Positions 47,500-60,302 of a stretch of DNA of 64,000 nucleotides are shown here, one piece after another. The notes beneath the pieces were generated by a model that ran no database searches, was not told the origin of the DNA, and worked only from the letters and a program-made list of their open reading frames with translations. Position numbers and translations under genes: made by a program. Each line of letters begins with the position of its first letter. Position 1 is the stretch's first letter. The DNA is from Zygnema cylindricum (taxonomy: Eukaryota; Streptophyta; Zygnematophyceae; Zygnematales; Zygnemataceae), in NCBI GenBank assembly GCA_037447655.1, contig JBBHKE010000928.1:255163-319162 (forward strand). The letters are read 5' to 3'.

Positions 47500-48590
47500 G
47501 GTAATAAAATTGTTGGACGGCCTAGATCTATGGTAAAAATGTGTTCCGCCACCTTGAGTGGCTTTCAAGGCCGCGATAAATTTTCCGGTCTGTAGTGACA
47601 AAAACTATATAAAAAGATATGAACGAACATATATATGAAAGGTCTTTATGTACACACACGACATAATTTGGCACGCTGATGATTTTTTGACGTATTGAAA
47701 GAACTTAGTACTCCGACACAAAAGATAAGCTAAGATTTGTACAGACATCAAGATTTCCGACAAAAAGAGGAAATCGAATCTTGAATTTTGGATCCCCAGT
47801 AATACGTCATCACAGCTGTCCTTATGCAGAACAGAATCGCTAAATGTACAAACCTAAGCAGTAGCCGTGGCTTGAGCTGGAGGGTCCATTGGTCCCACTG
47901 GTTTTACAATGTTGAATATTCCACTCAATACCTTGGGTATTGTTTGGGGACGACTAAGGGGATGTCCCCATGTAACTGAAACTTTGAGATGAAACTGTGT
48001 ACTTTAGTGAAGATTCTTCTTACTATTCAAAGTGTTTCAATGTGCGAAAATTATTTCGTTAGTGTGAACCATAGTTGTTCAAATCGTGCAATTTTTTCCT
48101 TTTTTTCAATTTATACGTATAGTTCGTGACTCTTGAAAAAATCGGAAAAAAACGCGGAGTACTTTCTGTCCGGTAAACTAAACGACAAATTTACAGAAAA
48201 TGTACGTTTTTTACGGAAATGTACGGACTTTGACGATAAGATACGTTTCTTTTTGTGGTACTTTCTGTCCGGTTAATTGAACAGGAATATTAGGGAAATG
48301 TACGGATTAATGTACGGATTATACCGACAAACTGGTGAACATGGAACGGAACAAGGACGGCGGACACAAAAGAACATTCTGCGCCCCGCCGGAATCGAAC
48401 GGACGACTTTGAATGATTAATTACGAGCGGACGGCCAGCGTGAACGCCGGCATCCCGGAATGACTCTTTTGGGGGCTTGTGCCAAAAGAGCCGACACATT
48501 AACTCGTGGCATGTCTCCAGTGAATCCCAAGGAAGAAAGGGACAAAGCCATAGCGTCGGATGTGAAAGGTAAATCGTTTTTACAAGAGCT
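47500..48590. other. Intergenic, no gene seen
   Basis: At 47955-47972 lies one terminus of the TAA-flanked family (TAAGGGGATGTCCCCATG). Near 48370-48400 the minus strand has GTTCGATTCCGGCGGGGCG, a box-B-like word, but no tRNA body could be drawn. No gene. Confidence 0.4.
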
Positions 48591-48599
48591 GTACCAAAC

Positions 48600-48985
48600 C
48601 CGTATAGACCGTATGGTCGCTGGTGTACTTTCGGCTTGTACAAATGTACGATACATTGATCCAATTGGTAGACACCTCAGTAGATAGGGGTTGCGAGTAG
48701 GGCTTTAGGACTTAGGTAGTTTTTGAACCCTTCTCTCCTGGAGAGCTTTTATATATACTGGGTGACTTTGATCAGCCATAACTAACAACTCAAGGGAGAA
48801 AATTTGGAGATTATTTTTGCGTTAGACTCAAGGGAGTCTTGTCCTCACATGGGTGAGGCTGGTCAGAGTCATTCCCTACCAAGGTGGCAGTAATAGTCTG
48901 AAACATATTGGATTGTTGGGTGTATCCAGCAGTGGAGGAGTAGTTGTGCATTCTATGAGGTGCAATGGTGCCCACAGAACTTCAC
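48600..48985 (+). repeat. LTR-like fragment related to the copia LTRs at 54 kb
   Basis: Shares a sequence order with 54416-54933: GGGCTTTAGGACTTAGG, CTCTCCTGGAGAGCTTTTA, GACTCAAGGGAGTC, GGTCAGAGTCATTCC and finally AATGGTGCCCACAGAACTTCA. No primer-site word follows it. Immediately downstream begins a degenerate hAT transposase, not gag-pol. Confidence 0.5.
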
Positions 48986-49043
48986 ATTGAAATTGCCGTT
49001 CAAAACGTTGTCAAAGCAGTTACAAACCTCGACAATATAAACT

Positions 49044-51082
49044 ATGCCTAGAAATCGAGTAGAAGAGTGGGAGCACGTTAGGGCTCCAGACAGTGGGATT
49101 CTGGTAGCCTACCTATTATGTGTCTGTATTTACTTCAACTTCAAATATAACGCTCAAGCTACTAGGATCAGAAATCATCTCATTGGAAATGTCAAAAAAG
49201 AAGGGATTAAAGCTTGCAGAATTTGTCCGAACAAGGTGAAGGTAGAATTTATTGTGTCTAAAAACAAATAATTGGTTGATTCCTCTCAAAAACGTGTAAT
49301 ATGCGACCCGGATGAACTCAACAACATTTTTCTATCGATTTAGAGTACCAAAATAAGAGTTGTGCGAATAAGAATAAAAAATGCATTTAACATGCATAAC
49401 AAGAATGAGGAAGATTTAGCGTGGGCCACGACTTTCTTTGCCAATGGATTGTCGTTTCGACTTTTAGATGACCCATATTTTAAGGAAGCGGTGGAGAAGA
49501 CTGGAGATATAGGGGGGTCTTAGAAGGAACCTTATGGGAGTGCCATGTCAAATTGTCTCTTGCTAGAGACTAAAGCGAATGAAAATAAATATTTAGCAAG
49601 TTACGTGGAAACTATTATTTTCATCGGTGCCACAATCACATCAACGGGTGGATTGCAATTGATGACAGTCTTTTCCTAAATATTCCATCTATCACCTCGA
49701 AAGGTGACATATTTATGACGGCTCAAGACACTAGTGGACAAATCAAGGACGCCGACTACATCCATAAGGTTTCGGAAAAGGGAGTACATACAATAAGGGT
49801 GGAGCATGTGTTACAGATTGTTAGAGATTATGCCCTTGTGATTAAGGCCGCAGCGTCATTGCTCGTGGCAAAGCACCCTTGGATCACGTGGATGTCAAGC
49901 GCTGCACATATATTGGACTTGATGTTGGAGGATTGGAGAAAGTTGACATTTATCTCCACACCTGTCCAAGAGGCAAAAGAGGTTATAAAATTCATCACTA
50001 ATCATGGTATGAGTGCAACCATGTTAAATAATATCTTTTAACTTTGGCTTTTAAAACCTGGAGAGACTACATTTGTTACGAATTGTATCATGCTCTACAG
50101 GTTTTTAGATGTGAAAGAGAGTATGGAGAGCTTAATGTTTGATGACAAATAGAAAGAATGGATGGGCAAGGCTATGTACAAGACCGAGGGGGCTAAGATT
50201 AGAGGCCACATTTTGAGCACGAAGTTTTGGGTTAAAGTGAAAGAGGTCGTGTTAATTTAGAACTTGTGGTGTGGTTGATGAGGGAGTGCGACAAAGGTGC
50301 ACTGAATGTGGAACAATACAGTTTTCACGTTTGACAATTTTGTAGAATTTTGTTTGCGGGAGGAAAATGTTATGAAGGCGTAAATTTTGGAACAGTCAGT
50401 GTCTTGGCTGATGAGGTAGAAGATGGCACATGGCCATTTATGCTGCCGGATTTGTAATTGATCGAGTACAAAGTACAGTGGACATGATGAATCTCGAGAG
50501 TTATGCAAGAGGAGGCTACCAACTGTGGAGGAGCAGGCTGATGCCCATGTTGAGTTGTCAAAATATATTTTTGAAGGAGTTTTTAGTAGGGAAGCAACAA
50601 AATCTTGTGCAAAGAAGATGCCAGTTTGGAAATGGTGTGGAGGAGCAGGCTGATGCCCATGTTGAGTTGTCAAAATATAGTTTTGAAGGAGTTTTTGGTA
50701 GGGAAGCAACAAAATCTTGTGCAAAGAAGATGCCAGCTTGGAAATGGTGGCAGTAGTTTGGGTCTGCCACCCCTGTTTTGCAGAAGGTAACAATATAAAT
50801 GCAACAATATAAATACTTGTGCAGTGCTCAGCTGCTAGCTCGTGTGAGCGGAATCGGTCAACATATGACCATATTCACTCTAAGAAAAGAAATAGGTTAA
50901 TGGCAAAGGGGGCAAATGATTTGGTATGTGTCTTCAGCAATCTCGGAATGTTAAAGAACACTAGGGATGTAAGCTATGAAGAGAACATGATAGCATGGGA
51001 AGAAGAGGAAGGGGAGGTAGGGGAAGAGGATTCGGATGAAGACATGATGGACTTACATGTAGGGGAAGGAGACTTAGAGTAA
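49044..51082 (+). pseudogene. Degenerate hAT-family (DUF659) transposase
   Basis: Pieces of one transposase appear in the right order but in broken frames. 49044-49271 has a BED-like segment (ATRIRNHLIGNVKKEGIKAC). 49715-50041 has the DUF659 core, with DYALVIKAAASLL and MSSAAHILDLMLEDWRK. About 50050-50250 reads LKPGETTFVTNCIML, with an in-frame stop in the FDDK region. 50819-51082 is the C-terminal dimerisation region, SSCERNRSTYDHIHSKKRNRL, followed by an acidic tail. A 112-bp tandem duplication (50524-50747) breaks the frame further. hAT transposases act in the nucleus by cut-and-paste; this copy cannot. No terminal inverted repeats were identified. Confidence 0.8.
50524..50747 (+). repeat. 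112-bp tandem duplication inside the hAT relic
   Basis: TGTGGAGGAGCAGGCTGATG begins at 50524 and again at 50636; the units differ at a few bases. Because 112 is not a multiple of three, the duplication itself is a frameshift. Confidence 0.9.
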
Positions 51083-51089
51083 AGATAGA

Positions 51090-53820
51090 TGAAAGAGTTA
51101 TATGTATTTCTTTTTTGGTTGAATGTGAATGTTTTTTTAAATTTCTAACATGTTATGTCGTGCCATGCTAAATGTTGAAAAATATGATTTGTATATTGTG
51201 TCCACTTTGTTTTTTTGAGGTCTTTTGCTCTTTGAGATATATAGAGAGAAGGCCATGGCTGGCTGTCAGATAGTCTCAAACAAACAGATAATATGATTTT
51301 GACAAAAAGGTGGCGCTAGCCAACATTTGAACCAGGCCCTACGGGTTGCCGAAACAGTCTATCTGACAATCGCCCATAACCTGTTGATATAGAAGTTTTG
51401 ATACACACATGGAGTGTGACAATTATTTAAATGTAAGTAGTTGTTTAGCGCTCATTTAACATAAATTGTACAAACTGCAATACATGTAAAATTCATTTTT
51501 TTTTACAAGTACGAAATAGTACAAATATAAAATCATAAATGATTTTAACGATTTTTCCAGATCAGTCTTTCCAATTTCTACGTTTAATTCGCCCCTTTGA
51601 TTCGTGCGTAAAATGCGATTTGAACAACTATGCTTTGAACTTTAACAATTGCATATATGCATAAAACTTGTGACGGTTGTATACATCCATGAAACTTCTA
51701 ACGGTTGTATAAGACTTCAAAATTGTACCATAAATCGCTATTATTGAAAAGAAATTATTAGTGTAAAGAAACAAATAGTGCTATAAACTCTTATTTTGGA
51801 TTGAAGGGTTAGGGCGCCAACAAAATATTAAAGGTAATTTATACATCTATTGCTAATTTCGATACACATTTCAACAATGTAGTCGTTTTAGCCCTTGTTC
51901 ACATGGTCGACACTTGAATATGTGAGAACAAGTTCGCATATTCCCCCCCATATTTATTCATATGAATCTAATGTGCGTGCGCTTTCCAGTGTCAACGAGA
52001 CTCACATTCCCAAGCGACGCCTGTATCTTTCCCTTTAATTATACTTTCGAACAAAAAAACGAGTAGTTTAGTTTGAGTGACACATTTGGTACACTACAAT
52101 AGTTAGAAAATGCACAAATTTTAGTAAGTGACACTTAAAGTCGAAGTTCTATCAAGAGGTTTTCTAGCTGTGATATTTTTGACGAGGGGCCATCATGTAG
52201 AGTCAGTAAACCACGTGTTCTAATTTGAGTGGTACCATGTAAATTAAGATTAGATAACAAAAATTGTAATGATTATTTACACCTACCTATTTTAATTTAT
52301 GATCTTCATTTGAGTATTATGTCATTGTAACACCGAAATCCTTTACTTTGGGATATGAGAAAGGGTAGGAAACAACGAAGCTAAAAGGATCATAGAAAGA
52401 GTTTCCTAGAGACCATTGCCATAAATAGAGGGATGGAAGATCGTTATGTATTAACGGTGTGTTTGCGTGTTAAAGTAAGAGTTTTTTCTTATATATTTCC
52501 TCCAAAACAGAGCTTGCAACGAGTAAGTCATTTGCGGTAAAACAAAATTGTGAAAACCATGGAAAAATTTGCATCGTCTTCAAACTTAAAATGTATCACA
52601 ACTTGTTGTCTTGCACTTTCGACCCACTGCGACGCCATGTCGACACAGTTTCAAACATTACCTAAAAATGAATCGCAAGTCCACTTTATTTAGAGAAACG
52701 GTCAAACAACAAATAAGATTATGTTCTTGCACATGTTAGTACAATGGTCAATTGGGGTCATTCCAAAAAAGACGTAATATAATCCAATGAAGCCCAACCC
52801 TATTTGTTTTCATGTGAGAAAGTCGGAGTTTTTTAAGCGCATTCATAAATGGTCGAATGGTCGCCCTCGAGTAGAAAACGAAAAAGAAAATAGGTTTCTA
52901 GGCATATTCAGGTAATGGGATGCCAGATATGCGCGACAAATTCATATCACGTTGATTAGGTGTGTAAGATGTAGTGGTCTACCCTTCGACCTTTCATAAA
53001 TACATTTTAAAGCGTTGTACATGCTTGTTAAGAGAAGTTTATTTTTGTAATCTATGGTTGCTTGCCGTCAGAAAACACCAGGGAAATATGAAGGCAAATG
53101 CCAATCGCACCCGAAGAGAGTAGAAAATTTGTGGTCAAAGTGTTGATTTTCTCGCATCTAACCGTCAACTATACAAGCTTGAAAGCACTTTTTTGGTGGA
53201 TCTACCGTCTTTGTGTATCCAACACGTGTTATCCATTAGCAGTGATATATTCGTACAGAATTGTTCAAACCGACAACGAATTGGTGAAAGATTACTACAA
53301 CACAAATTTGATGGGCGTCTAGACTGCGTGTCTTTCGAGAAAGGTACACTCTGAATCGCATATAGATTTGTTTTTTCTAAGTGTAAAGAAACAAAGTGTT
53401 ATATACGCTATATCGATATTCACGACCTCGAGCTTACAAAAAATTAACTCTAATTATACATCTAACACTAATTAGAATACACATTCCCATAATGTTGCCC
53501 TTCCAACTTGTGTTAACATGTCGACATTTAAACATATGAGAAAAGGTTCATCTCATTTTGCACATCCTTATTCCTTGGAATAAATTTGGATAGCACTTTC
53601 ACATGCCAACGCCACTTACTTTCATGTCTTGACGAAGTTATCTCATTCTTTTTCGGTTCTTTTGTACCAAAAAAAGAGTAATATTACTACAAATTAGCAC
53701 ATTTAGAACACCACAATCTAAAATCAAGCCAAATTAGAGTGAAGGACGCTAGATAGATAGTAACTAAATTAAGGTAAAAAATAATAATTAAAGTTATGTT
53801 GATATTTGTGTGTTTTCTAG
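51090..53820. other. Intergenic with diverged dispersed repeats
   Basis: About 51740-52090 and 53370-53720 are diverged direct repeats (GTGTAAAGAAACAAA, then CATGTCGACATTTAA or CATGGTCGACACTTG, then GTGACACATTTGGTAC-like words). 52530-52700 resembles the outer arm of the TAA-flanked palindrome (TTTGCATCGTCTTCAAACTT, TTTCGACCCACTGCGAC). 52740-52960 is the inverted partner of 42770-42990. Near 51300 the minus strand holds a box-B-like CTGGTTCAAATG. No gene recognised. Confidence 0.5.
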
Positions 53821-53829
53821 CTCAATATT

Positions 53830-54933
53830 AGGATAGAGAAAGAGTAGTGGCAGTCTGCATCTGACTCCCTTCTCGATGCCCCCACACTTGTTGTAGTCAC
53901 TAAATGCTGGATAGGGAGCTAAAGCCATGGCTGCCTAGGCCCTCTAGGAAGAAAGAGAGTAGATTTGGTAGATTTCCAAAAATGGTATCTGACAGAACCA
54001 TGAATTGATCTTGGTACCTACAGTCAGTCAACACAGCCTAACCGTTACTTTTGTCTGTTAAGTCTACTACCAGTATTGGGGTTCATACGGTTCGATAGGT
54101 ATTTCAACATGTACATGTAGGACATTTCATTTTACTAATAAAACGTACAGTAGAACATAGAACCTATTATGTACTATAGTACATCATGAAATAAATGCTA
54201 TAAACATTATTTCGACGGTCCGGATAAAAATCCGATTTGAATTGATCGCCGTGGTGCGAGGCGCAATTCCGAAATGGCCACCTTGGCGTTTTCGGGCGTC
54301 GCCCCTCAGGATGACACGTGGCAATATCTTGGAGGATTACGGGATCTCTGGAACGCGAGATGACAAGTTCGGATGTGACAAATGTCACATTATGGCGATG
54401 CCGTACAAGGGCCGTATAGAAAGTATTATGGCATTTATAGTTTCTTGTACAGTACAGTCGTATGATTAGTTCGTACCTCGGTACTAGGGGCCTTAGAGAG
54501 GGGTTTTAGGACTAATAATATTTTGGTAGGTAGCCGCCTCTCTCCGAAAGAGCATCTGTATAAATCTGCAGACTTGTTATTTTAATATCAACTCATTCAA
54601 TTGACCATTTTCAGTGATTCTTTTGCTGCGGACTCAAGGGAGTCCAGGCTACACAGGGTTGTAGTCGGTCAAAGTCATTGCCTGCGAAAGTGGTGGTATT
54701 TCTAAGGGAAAGTCAAAGTGGGAATGTTATGCAAAACTCATAATGTAATTTTGCATTATGTGGGGGAACAAAACACACAGAAAGTATTCTTTCACATGGG
54801 TGAAGTTGTATTAGGGTTTTGACTGTCAAGGTGTCAGTCAATTGAGTTTGTATCAACTTGGAGTCGGCACTATCTAGATAAGCTTATTTGGATCTGCGAA
54901 TTTTGTGGCGGAATGGACCCCACAGAATTTCAC
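53830..54933 (+). mobile_element. 5' LTR of an old plus-strand copia element
   Basis: Homologous, in order, to the inverse of the LTRs at 56125-57203 and 62438-63584: a GTAGTCACTAAA and GCCATGGCTGCC block near 53893-53938, GGACTCAAGGGAGTCCA near 54632, and the end word GGAATGGACCCCACAGAA. Directly after it comes GGGTAGGCCCACC, a worn version of the primer site of the minus-strand element. The left edge is approximate. Confidence 0.6.
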
Positions 54934-54998
54934 GGGTAGGCCCACCATCTAGGGTGCATTTGTTTGATAAAATCGACTTCCTTTATTGGGAGTTTACA

Positions 54999-56119
54999 AT
55001 GGAGGGATTGCTTTTCGAAAAGCACTTATCGGGAATTGTTTCGAGACAAGTGAGGTGTCCGTCACCGGGCTTTGGTGGAACTCACTATGGAGATTCATCT
55101 GGGGCTTCCCAGAAAGCCAACTGGAGTTCAGATGCAACGGAGAGTGAAGGGATAAAAAGGGAGAAGGGAAAAAGGACACCTGTGGTGAGGGGAGCTTGGC
55201 TCTCGACTACGATTCAATTTGTAGGGGTTAAACTGAACTATAAACAGAAGAAAATGACAGGAAAATAAAACACTAAAGCAAAACATATGATAATTGGAAA
55301 CGTGTCTAAATCCATAGCTATCACTCTTGTAAACCTAACCAAGTCTTCACAAATATGGGAAACCCTAATTCATATGTATAAGAGTAAGACTATACAGAGG
55401 CAACAGTTAGTAAAACAGGAAATAGAGGCCTATGTTTATAAAGGCGGTAGCATGATAGAGTTTTGCAATGATATTGCTGCGTTATATGTTGAGCTTGCTA
55501 GTGCAGGATATGTAGAATTTGAGGAGAGAAACATTAACACACCAATCATGAAACTCCCATATGAGTATGAAAACATCATTAACCGTATGCAAGTAATAGA
55601 TGGCTCCTCATGGACTTTGAGCATTACCATGGGGATGATTCTTGTGAGGGAAAGCACTTTGGATCTTCGTAAGGGAAATGAAAAGGTGAATGCATTCAAA
55701 GCATGTGATGATTGGCCAAAGCATGAAAAAAAAAAGATGTTGATTGGCGGAAGCGTGAAGAGAGGAAGAAAGACAAAGGTAAACCTTATCAGAACTTTGG
55801 TGGAAAGAAAGGGAGAGGAAAAGAAAAAGGAGCTTTGAAAAAAAGGGTTTACTTCTTTTGTATGGAACTGGGTCACTATATGAACGAGTGTCCTTGTTTG
55901 GAAGAAATTAGAAGTTGGAATGTGAATGAGGAGGAAAAAGGGGAAGAGGAGAAAGAGGATGAAGATATTTTGGAGCTTCTTCACATCGGTAGAATGGGGA
56001 AGAGAGAAAAACACAGAAAAATTCCAAGAAAGCAATAGTGTGCCTTTGGAGGTATAACGGAAGTAAAAAGAGAGGAGGTACTTGAGGATGTCAACGAGCG
56101 TAGAGTGTATGAGTTAGAA
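54999..56119 (+). pseudogene. Copia gag fragment, interrupted by insertion
   Basis: Starts MEGLLFEKHLSGIVSRQV, matching the start of gag in the minus-strand copia element (62374). After a stop near 55266, 55287-55838 carries the gag core (IWETLIHMYKSKTIQRQQL, YEYENIINRMQ). 55835-56038 holds a damaged zinc knuckle, YFFCMELGHYMNEC, in which the first Cys is replaced by Tyr. The reading ends where the minus-strand copia element is inserted. Protease, integrase and reverse transcriptase of this copy are not present in the window. Confidence 0.75.
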
Positions 56120-56124
56120 ATGAG

Positions 56125-57203
56125 TGTAATTCTGTGACCTCCATTGATACACAGATTGTCCAACTTATATGAAGCCTTTAGGATAGTATTTGCAATTTTG
56201 ACTTTGGTAATGAATAAGTGCCACCCTAACATGCAAAAACTCTGACCGACTACACCCTTGTGTAGCGTGGACTTCTTTGAGTTCGCAAAAAAAAGAATCA
56301 CTGAAATTGCTCACTTGAGCATTAAGTTATGGCTATTCAAAGACAACGAATTTATACAGATGGCCTATGAGAGAGAGGGCTTTCAAAAAATTCTAAGTTC
56401 TAAGAACCTACTCATAGCCCCTCTAGACCAATCAAATTATCATACACTACATAATGCATATACAAAGTACGGTAGCCGCTGTACATTATGTATAGAATTA
56501 TGCGGCACCACTCTCGGTCTACCCCGTGGCAAATAAGTCGTCGCCGTTGTATCCATTTTTTCTCTAGCATCCTATAGGATGGTGCCACGTGTTAGTTTTC
56601 CTCCACTTTTGCGAAGTGCTGCCAAAAAGCCTTTCCGACATGTCGGCTGTCACGCTTGCCGTCCGTTCGTAATTCGGCGATCAATGCTGGCCGTTCGATC
56701 CCGACGGCACGCCGAATAATCTTTGTTAACCGTTTGAAATTCTACGTGACTCTGAAATTCCGGCTCCTTTGCGAGCCGTCGATTGGGGACGACATTTGAT
56801 TTCGTCCGTTGAAATTAAATGTCGTTTCGTTCATTTCACGTGGCAGTATTTCGTGCGGTACTGTAACCTTCTATGTTCATTTCGTTCTGTAAACCGCTAA
56901 ATGAAATGTGTTGCCGCGTCATTCTTTAAGTTTTTATCAAATACAACATGCACATCGATTCATCAAGACCTATTGGATAAGTCTGACGGCTATTCCATAC
57001 GGTTGTCATCCGGGAGGTCACAGGATTAAATCTTGGCCCTGCAACCTATCTTTTGCGGGAGTTGTGTCTTCCGCCTGTCTTCTCATCTGCTTGAGGCAGC
57101 CATGGCTGCTTGCTAGTTTTTAGTGACTACGACAAGTATGAGAACTGTAGAATGACCATAGACTGACTAAAGAGATAGGTTTTAAAATACCCTTTTTTTA
57201 TGC
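56125..57203 (-). mobile_element. 3' LTR of the minus-strand copia element
   Basis: Begins TGTAATTCTGTGACC (plus strand) and aligns with 62438-63584 along its length, with substitutions and indels, so the insertion is not recent. The outer boundary is fixed by the target duplication ATGAG at 56120-56124. The inner edge is degenerate (TTTTTTTATG where the other LTR has AATTCCAACA). It contains a tRNA-like stretch, CTATTGGATAAGTCTGACGG, near 56970-57045. Confidence 0.85.
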
Positions 57204-57220
57204 TCCCCTTTTTTTCTGGT
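57204..57220 (-). other. Polypurine tract of the minus copia element
   Basis: Minus strand CCAGAAAAAAAGGGGAG, directly inside the 3' LTR, the usual place for plus-strand primer formation. The reading of RNase H ends just upstream and overlaps it slightly. Confidence 0.6.
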
Positions 57221-60200
57221 CTATCTTTTCTTTCAGTCCACACTTCTCCGTACAAAAAATCTTTTTGGGAGAAGGAACCGGCTTAGTCATCATATCTGTT
57301 ACCATTTCTCCATTTGGTCTATATTCCAAACGAACTATTTTATTCTCAACCTTCTCTCTAACAAAGCTCAAACGAATATCCACATGTTTTGCTTTATAGT
57401 GATGTTTAGGGTTTGTTGCAATTGCAATTGCAGCTTGATTATCACAAAATATCTTTTGCACTCCATTCTTCATATATCCAAGTTTTTAAAGCAAAGATTT
57501 CACCCACATTAATTTTTTCAAAGCCGAACGAGTGGCCATATACTTAGCCTCTATGGTGGACTGAACAATCACCTATTGTTGCTTGTTGTTCCAACAGCAA
57601 GCTCCATTCCCAACATACAACACATACCTAGAAGTACACCTCCTCATCGGAGCATTCCCATGACTGGCACCACTCCAAGTGGTGATGTCAGTATTATCCC
57701 CTCCCAAATGCAACCACAGATATCTCGTTCCTATCAAGTATCGCATGACCCTTTTGGCCGCTTCCCAACCTTTTTCTTAGGATCATTCAAACTCCTACTT
57801 AATATCCCTGCTGCTATATGAGGACAGTACTGTTCATAAAATATATCAAACTAGCGACAACCTGTCTGTACAAAATAGTTTGCATAAACTTGCTTTCCTC
57901 ATGTTCTAACTCATTTTCCAAGATCAAGACTCCCTCTTCTGAGCTCCCCTCATTTCCCTTTTTTAAATCCATTGGAGTCATACAACTATTTGCTTTATCC
58001 ATTTGAATTTTTTCAAGCATATTCCTAATTACTTCCTTTTGAGTAAGTCTAATTGTTTTCTTCTCTCTATCCTTTTCCATTTGAATTCCCAAAATGTACT
58101 TTGCCTCTCCCAAATCTTTCATTTCAAATCTACTCTTTAGATCCTTTTTCAATCTATTAATTTTCTCCATTGATTTACTCAAAACAATCAAATCATCAAC
58201 ATAGATGGCAATAAAAATTATTCCTTCCTCATCCTCAAATAAATAGATGGAATGATCCGAACTGATTCGGATATATCCCAAACTCGTAAAAAACTCGTCC
58301 TACTTCTTGTTCCATTGGCGTGGGGCTTGCTTTAGTCCATAGAGAGACTTTTTCAATCTGCACACCTTACTTTCTTCTCCATTCTCCACAAATCCTTCCT
58401 GCTATCGCATGAAGATCTCTTCTTCTAATTCTCTGTGTAAGAAAGCGGTTTTGATATCCATCTGGTGCACTTCCACGTCTTCCGCTGCCGCTAGACTAAG
58501 AAGAATCCAAACAGAAAGAAATCTAACAACCGGAGCGAAGGTCTCCTCATAATCGATTCCCTTCTTATGTGTGAACCCCTTTGCCACCAATATGGCCTTG
58601 TATCGGTCGATATTGTTATCCGGATTGAGTTTCAACTTAAATACCCACATGCATCTTATCGGCTTTGTGTCTTGAGGACAATCCACCAGCTCCCATGTGT
58701 TTGCTTCCATAATGGAAGCCATCTCATCATTAATGGCTGTCATCCATCTACTACGTTCCGGACTATTAACTACTTCTGAGTAAGTCTGGGGTTCGCTCAA
58801 ATGTGACAGCTTAGTTCCTTTGTTGTTCACTTGTCTCTCTTGAAGTCTCTTGCTGCTTCTCCTTCCTCCTTCAAACTTAGATGCTGGAATGGAGAGTAAT
58901 ATCGGATTTGTCCGAACGACTTTATCTTCTCCCCTATCCGTGGAGTCCATCTCCGGACGTACATCATCAATTTCTCGTATTTCCTCGTTTTCTTCTTCGG
59001 TTTGAATCGGAAGCTGTGACTCCAAGAAAGGGTCACTCTCGATCGGATTTTTCTCTTCCTGTGCAAGGTTAGGTTGAACCAAAGTTCGGTTAGAAAAATC
59101 TGAATCTAACTCATTTACGGATTCATTTCTAATTCTAACCGGTTTAGTATGTTTAAAGGGATCTATGGACTTTCCTTCATCCATGACTACCAAATGTTTT
59201 ACTAGAATGATGTCTTCTCTTCCGAGATCATAAACTCTATATCCCTTTACATTTTCATCATACTCAAGTAGGTATCCCGGCTCCCCCCTTACATCTAACT
59301 TCAAATCAGATTTTTCTGTGTTTAGACTAAACACTTGACTTCCGAACACCTTTAAGTGTGAAATATTAGATTTTCTCCTGGTCCATCTTTCATAAGGTGT
59401 TTGTCCTTTTACCGCCGAGGTAAGGACTCTATTTTTGAGATAGTTAGCACAATTCTTAGCTTCTGCCCAAAATCTTTTTCTTATCTTTTTATCCGACAAC
59501 TTACTACGAGCACTATCACTTAATGTCCGATTTAGTCTCTCGACTACACCATTTTGTTATGGGTTCTTTGGAACAGTCTTTTGGTGTTGAACCCCTTTCT
59601 CTTTCAAAAAATTCTCAAACTCATTAGTAGTGCATTTCCCCCCATTATCACTCCTCACTCTCTTTATAACTGTCCCATGAAGCTTTTCACTCCATGCTTT
59701 ATACTCCTCAAAATAAGCCGAAACTTCAGATTTGTTTTTCAAGAAATATACTCTAAAGTATCTAGACCAATCATCAATGATAGTAAACATAAATCTTTTC
59801 CTTCGAACTGATGGCACTTTGGCCGGTCCCCATATGTCAGTATGAACTAGATCTAAGACCTTTTCACCCTTATATGTTGCGGTTTTTGGAAAAGGTGATC
59901 TGTGGGCCTTACCTTGAGCACATCCGCTACAATCATCCAAAGTCTCATTGTCCCCAAAATGTATTCCCTCAACTACACCCATTTTCTTCATTTCTTTGAA
60001 TATATCTAGATGCACATGTCCTAATTTTTTATGCCACATCATCAAATCACTTACACTAACAAAGTAAACTCATGTCTTTCCATTACTCAAATTCAGCCTA
60101 AACATTCCTTGGCTACCCTTTTCAGCTGTGAAGTACACTTCACTCTCATAGCTAGCAACAAAGACTCCTTTTTTAGTACTAGCCTCAAAACCCATATCAT

Positions 60201-60302
60201 CTAAGACCGACGTAGAGATAAGATTCTTGTTCAACTCTGGAGTAAAAAGAACATCACAGAAAGGTACTATCGATGTCTTTCCATCGACTAAGACTCTCAT
60301 AT

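Noticed and set aside
48370-48420. tRNA candidate with GTTCGATTCCGG on the minus strand
   Set aside because: The T-arm looks good, but no acceptor stem, D-arm or anticodon arm could be placed at correct spacing.
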